Shown here one piece after another: positions 51,301-57,300 of a stretch of DNA of 64,000 bases. Source of the DNA: Aurelia coerulea (lineage: Eukaryota > Cnidaria > Scyphozoa > Semaeostomeae > Ulmaridae). The translations under genes were made by a program, and so were the position numbers. How positions within the stretch are numbered: the stretch's first letter is position 1; each line of letters starts with the position of its first letter. The notes under the pieces were generated by a model, which made no database searches, was not told the origin of the DNA, and saw nothing but the letters and a program-made list of their open reading frames with translations. The stretch is taken from the NCBI GenBank assembly GCA_039566865.1, contig CM076958.1, positions 6,176,501-6,240,500 on the forward strand, written 5' to 3'.

Positions 51301-54300
51301 AGAAATCATCCGATGACGTCATATTGGCTAAGTACATACCAATTGTTGGGGTATAGAATCCTCGACTGTCTATACATTGCGTAGTCACGAACTTGCGCAA
51401 CAGATCCAAATCAGTTCCTTTCATTTTCAAAACTAAGATTGCTGTAACGAAAGGGCACGAAAAAATGTTGCAGCTTTGTACCATGTATCAAAAACGAATA
51501 TTATTCGCTATATTTTAAAAGGCCAAAACTATGTTTACTTATCCGCTAAGTTAGAAATCGGTAAGCACAGTTTAGAAAACAGAACCTCACCGTTGTTCTA
51601 TTACAATTCAAGCCAGGCTTCCATGAAATAGTAAAGGGGTCGAAGCAGTCATGCAACTTACTCCAAGTAGGGAGACAAAAAAGGGGACTAAACTGATTGT
51701 CTCACAAAACTAACAAGGTTTAAAGGACAAGTCCGGGATTGGTATAATTGATGATAACATACAAGATTGCAGTGCCATAAATGGTGTGTCGTTTCCACCA
51801 TTTTTCACCTCTTCCTTGCGAAATTACGTATTCAAATAAGAGACTATTGCGTAATGACATCATCACCTAGGCAAAGATTTATCCTAGAGCTTTGCGCGTG
51901 ATGATGTCATAAAGCACAAATCGCTTTTTGAACGCATAATTTCGCAAGGAAAAGGTACAAAATGGTAACGAAAGAACGATATACCATTCATAGCACTACA
52001 ATCTTGTATCTCATCATCAATCTTACCAACCCCGGACTTGTCCTTTACGGTGTGCTTTTATGGTCACATTGCTGAAGAAGAATTCAGCTGACCTTTGCAC
52101 TATGTGGAGACCGGGCTGGACGCTAAACGCTGAAACTTTCGCACCTGATATTTAACTCCAAAGTAAACTTTGTGTTCACACTGTATCTGAGTACTGTTTG
52201 AAACGTGGGTGAAAGCATTTTGGTACTCTGACAATATGACCTAACCTGACATCAGGGTGGATGGACTGCAAACAGAAAAACAAGCCTGAGAACGCGTTTT
52301 GACAAGATGTTTACCACAGTAACAAGACCCGGTAGCGCAATTTAACGTTTACTGGTTATAATTTTTGATATGCTACCAAAAAAGGGCAGTTATTGCTAAT
52401 AAAACATGTATTTGGGTTTATGTAACATTGCGTCTCTTTGTATAATACAAAGCAGAACCTTTTCTCCGGTTCGTAGCTGCATTCCATTCAATTGTTTGCA
52501 ATGTGTATCTTACTTACTACAATTTCGTTTCGTTACAAAAAGTAGATCTATAATTTGTAACAGTCTTTTCGATTAACTAGAAAATATTTGGAAAACCTTC
52601 CAAAGCAACTAACCTAGGAGTAGGGTGTTTCAACTCCTTGGTCAACCATTTAGCTAAAATAATACATTGCTTGTTACAGTGCAAAATACGTTGCTTATCA
52701 CGTCACAAAACGTCACCAAAGTTTCCAAAAAGCTCAGTTCGACTATGACATGTCAGTCAAGCTTCTGGGAAATTTTTAAAACCAACAAGAAATTGGAAGA
52801 GCAAAATAAGTTACCTGGCGTCTTCGTCTATTTTCTCAGTTGCTTTGCGTTCATTTTGAGGACGATTGAGACTGAGTATTGTTAACAGCTTACGTCGCAA
52901 CTGTAAATGAAAAAGGTTAGTTACAAAAAGGGCAAACAATGAAAATATCATAAATATAAACGAAGTCTTAAGAAATAAGAAAAAATTGTTTTAGCAACAA
53001 TTTAACTGCAATTGCATAAGTCAACAACAGGACTTTTCTCCACAATGCAATGCTTTAACAACATGTGGGTATGTGGTGAAGACCATTGAAATCAAATTGT
53101 TTAGTCATGGGAATTTTGAGACCATTGTCATGGTTTCGCTGTTGTTTATGCTCAAACCCATTTACATCAATAGTTAAGAATTCATGGGTTAGGTATTTTG
53201 TAAAGGACAATTAAGAAATAAAGCACTGGAATTACTATGTTTTGGGAACATGTACAGTGTTTGTACTTTTTGCGGATCATCTCGTAGGAACTACAGTTAG
53301 ACCTCACATAAAACTAAACATAGATTTGTACATGGCAACTAGAAAACATCAAATAGCGCTCTTTCGTTGCCGGGAGGGCATCAAGGATAAATAACGAAAG
53401 CTTTTCCTTGCACGTTCATTTGCACCAAAGATAATAGTTACGCTATATTAGGCAATAGCTTATTAAACCAACCAAACCTACTGCATCAGTCAAAGAATAG
53501 TTCGAAATTTCCCAGTATGTGGCTTTCGAGCGTCCAGTCATCGGATTCATACAGGGGAGTCAATAAAAAGGCCCAACGTTTGAAAAATTGCTGCTCCCTG
53601 AATATCACAGCAAGGATATTGAAATATGTCTTGTTTTATTCCCGAAATGCCAATTAGGTTCAGTAATTCACCCGGCTTCAATCGGCCATTTTGTCCCGTC
53701 GATATGGGTGATTTTCTGCAGAAAGCCCCTTCTGAGAACCTGCAAAAATGAATGAAAACGACGAGTAAAATTTCCCTTTGTTTTCCTTCCTAGGCAGTAT
53801 GACACATACATTCATGCATCTTATCCTCTTCGCCGAATCCCCCTGAATAAGTTATTCATACTGGGGGGAAGATTTTTTCTTTCCCCCAAGAGGGTAGGTA
53901 GCACGTGCTAAAACTTGCTCAAATCATTGCTGTAAGAAAACTTGTTCCCGATATTAGCACATGTTTTTACTGTTTCTCGAAGGGACTTATTTTTATAAAT
54001 CCCTTGTAAAATCTGAATGAAATGACCGATTTCAGCCATGAAAAATTCTAAAAATAAATGAACATGTTAGCTATTCAATCAAATATTGCAAAATATAATT
54101 GCTTATATATTCACTAGAATATCAACTTGGATACAAATTATGAGTTGGGCAAAATCGGACCTATCAATCTGAAATTCGGCATGTTAGCTATATACCAATC
54201 ATCTGTTTTAAAGAATTTGAAGGACAGCTAGAAAATTACACGCTCCCAAACATCTTCACATTTTCGCGACTCAGCCGTGCCAACAATGAAAAATAGAGGG

Positions 54301-57300
54301 TCTTTCTGTTTCATGAATAAAAAATGGACACGTTTGGCGGGCCGTGAATTAAAACAATGTATCAACCGTCTGAAAAATCTTATTGCACAAGTTTTGCTCA
54401 CAATAACAGATAAGTCACTCCTCGCTTGAACAAGAAATACGCTAAAAAAGTCCTTCCTTAATTTCCAAAAGAAAAGGAAAAAACACTAAAGTTAAGAGCA
54501 CAAGAAAACATCGCACCTGTAGTTCAGAAAAAATGAACAGTCTAGAACAAGCGCACAGTTCATTATGATAGGAGTTTTAACACAAAGCATTATTGCTTAA
54601 GTTTATATTGAACAGAGATGACATTCAAATTTCAATGTACCTTTGTTTCTGAAAGGCAATAATAGTCCAACCAAAATCAGTTTTCTATAATACCAAAAAA
54701 GGACAAGTAACCTGAGTGGCAAAAGTGATGGACCTTTTCAGGCACATCTTGTAAAGTGAGTCAAATAAAGGGATCAAATATTTGAAAAATCGTTGGCATA
54801 TCAAAGGAATCACTTTTTTTCTAAATACTGACTTGACAGAGAAACAAGGGTTCCAAACTTAAGCATATTGAAAACTCAAGGAGACGATAGATGTAAAATT
54901 TTACAAATTTGTTGCATGCTATTTGCAGTACCATTTTCAAACAGTGGATACGTTTCTAGACTCCCCTTAAAAATCATCAAATCGATGGTTGTTTTCTGCC
55001 GAATAATTTTGGATCATTGGATGTAGCTTTAACCAGTTTTAGCCCACTTTGAGACATGTTTCTGGGTTAAAGAAAACACAAAGAAGAATAAAAGGGCAAA
55101 TATAATAACACTGTACTCACTATATGAGACTTAAATGAGATTCCTGATACGAAGGAATGCTCTAGCAAATCATCAACGAATGGTCGTTTCTCGAAATCTT
55201 TCACAAGACACCTGAAAGCGTATAAAAGAGGTACTGTAAAGGGTGAGCAAAAAACCCAATCTCTATTGCAATGTCTCTATTGGAATGGCTATCTCTTCCT
55301 TCAATATGAAAGCATCGATAATGAAAATATCTTGTTTAATACACGTTTTTTTTTTATAAGAAACTGGTTTATAAGAAACTAGTACTACGATGACCAAAAA
55401 TTTAAGAAACTCTAGTACTACGCTCAAGAACAGTTAAGAAACTCTAAAATTATATTTCTGTATGTCTCTCTTACTTTATGTCTCTCTAACAAAGGTACAT
55501 TCATCTTTCTTTAACTTTTAACTGCAAAAATTGGTAAATTTTTGCCTTAATGTGCATGGCTTATTCGTGGTGACAATGTCAATGCAAAATGGAAGCCCTT
55601 TGTCGATAAGAAGGCTCAACTTCGAACAATACCACGATTTTAGGCCCAAAAAATAAGAAACTAATTAAGAAACTTTTACTACTAAAACACCGAAATTTTC
55701 ATGCGAAATTAAGAAACTTTTAGTACTAAGTGCTGATCCAAGTTTCTTATAAAAAAAAACGTGTAGAGGACCTGTTAAACAAGATTTCAAAATCTATCAG
55801 ACTTAAATCAGCCATTCCGTTCTGAACTATATGAGATTTTTCTAAAGAACTACATGAGAAACCTTCAATAACAGCGCATAATCACAATTAATTTGCTTAG
55901 TTCACAATTCCACAATTCTGATATTCAGAGCTTACTGTGATGACTTGAATACGCTTTACCAAATATTATTCGCTTGGAAAATGACAATGTTATCCCCAAG
56001 GGTATAACGAAATTATTGTCACCACTGCAAGGCAGGAAACTTGACGAAATTTGATTGAATTTTGAAATTTGAATTTTTGCATGAACTCTTTCCATAAAAT
56101 GGAAATAATCAAGGTATCAAAAGGCGACACAAATGAATTACAGCAAGTACCTAAAGAGATCATTTTTTCAAGTTACTGAATCCAAAGAAAAATGGCAATG
56201 ATCTGTTACACAATCTTTTTGAAGATTTGATGCCAGCAAATTTATGGAAAAGTTAGACCTGAAAAAAGCACACTATTTTTTGTTGGCGTTGATTGCTGCA
56301 TTAACTTACAGTTTTGATATAACCTATTGTTTCTCAGATGAAACCGACATTGGGATCCAATGACAAACTAACGGGAATTTACCAGGTGACCTAACAAACT
56401 GTATAAACCTTCGAAAGGCTCTAAAATGAAGTTATACCGGGTGACCCAGAAAAAAGTGACCCAACGCAATCTGTCATAGAATAAAAAGTAAGTGGCAGAT
56501 GGAAATATTTCAAACGTTGTTCTGTCCCTAAAAGACTAGCCTACATTATGAGTATTTTTCGCAATTTTTGTGGGCCCGGGAAAGTTCCTGAATTAAGGAT
56601 TTTGAGGAAAAGGGCAGGCTTGAAATTCTCAAAAAGTCATCAAAAACAGGCGATCGATTTGAAGGCATTTCAGATCTTCAAAACAACGAGGAGCGTGTTT
56701 CATTTTGCCTGAGAATATTTTTAAGTACCTAGGGACTATAAACTTGCTCTGAAGACTTCCGACTGGGTTACCTATTCCCAGGTTGAAATGAAACACGCTC
56801 CTCGTTGTTTTGAAGATTTTAGATGGCTGTAAATCGATCCCCTGTTTTTTACGACTTTTTGAGGATTTCAGGCATGCTCTTTTCCTCGAAATCCTTAATT
56901 TTGGAAATTTACCGTGCCGAAAAGAATTTTCGAAAAATACTCATCGCATAAGCTAGTCTTTTAGCGACAGAACAACATTTGAAGCATTTCAATCGGCCAC
57001 TTACTTAATTTTCTGTAACAAATTGCGTTGGGTCACTTTTTTCTGGGTCACCCGGTAGACCACCAATAGTAAACAATTTCGTAGGTTTATGGTAGAGAGG
57101 CTCGCGTAGGCTACAGAGCATCACAATATGACAAGCAAGCATCTTGTATTACCAAACCAACGGTAGCACTCTCCTAAATATTGCACAAACTTACTTACCA
57201 TCAATAAGATTTAAATACAAGAAGGGATGGGATGGAGATACGCTAAAACGTAGGGGCACCAAAAGCTCTTGCTATTAAAAGTTGCTGAGTTTGGTAAGGA

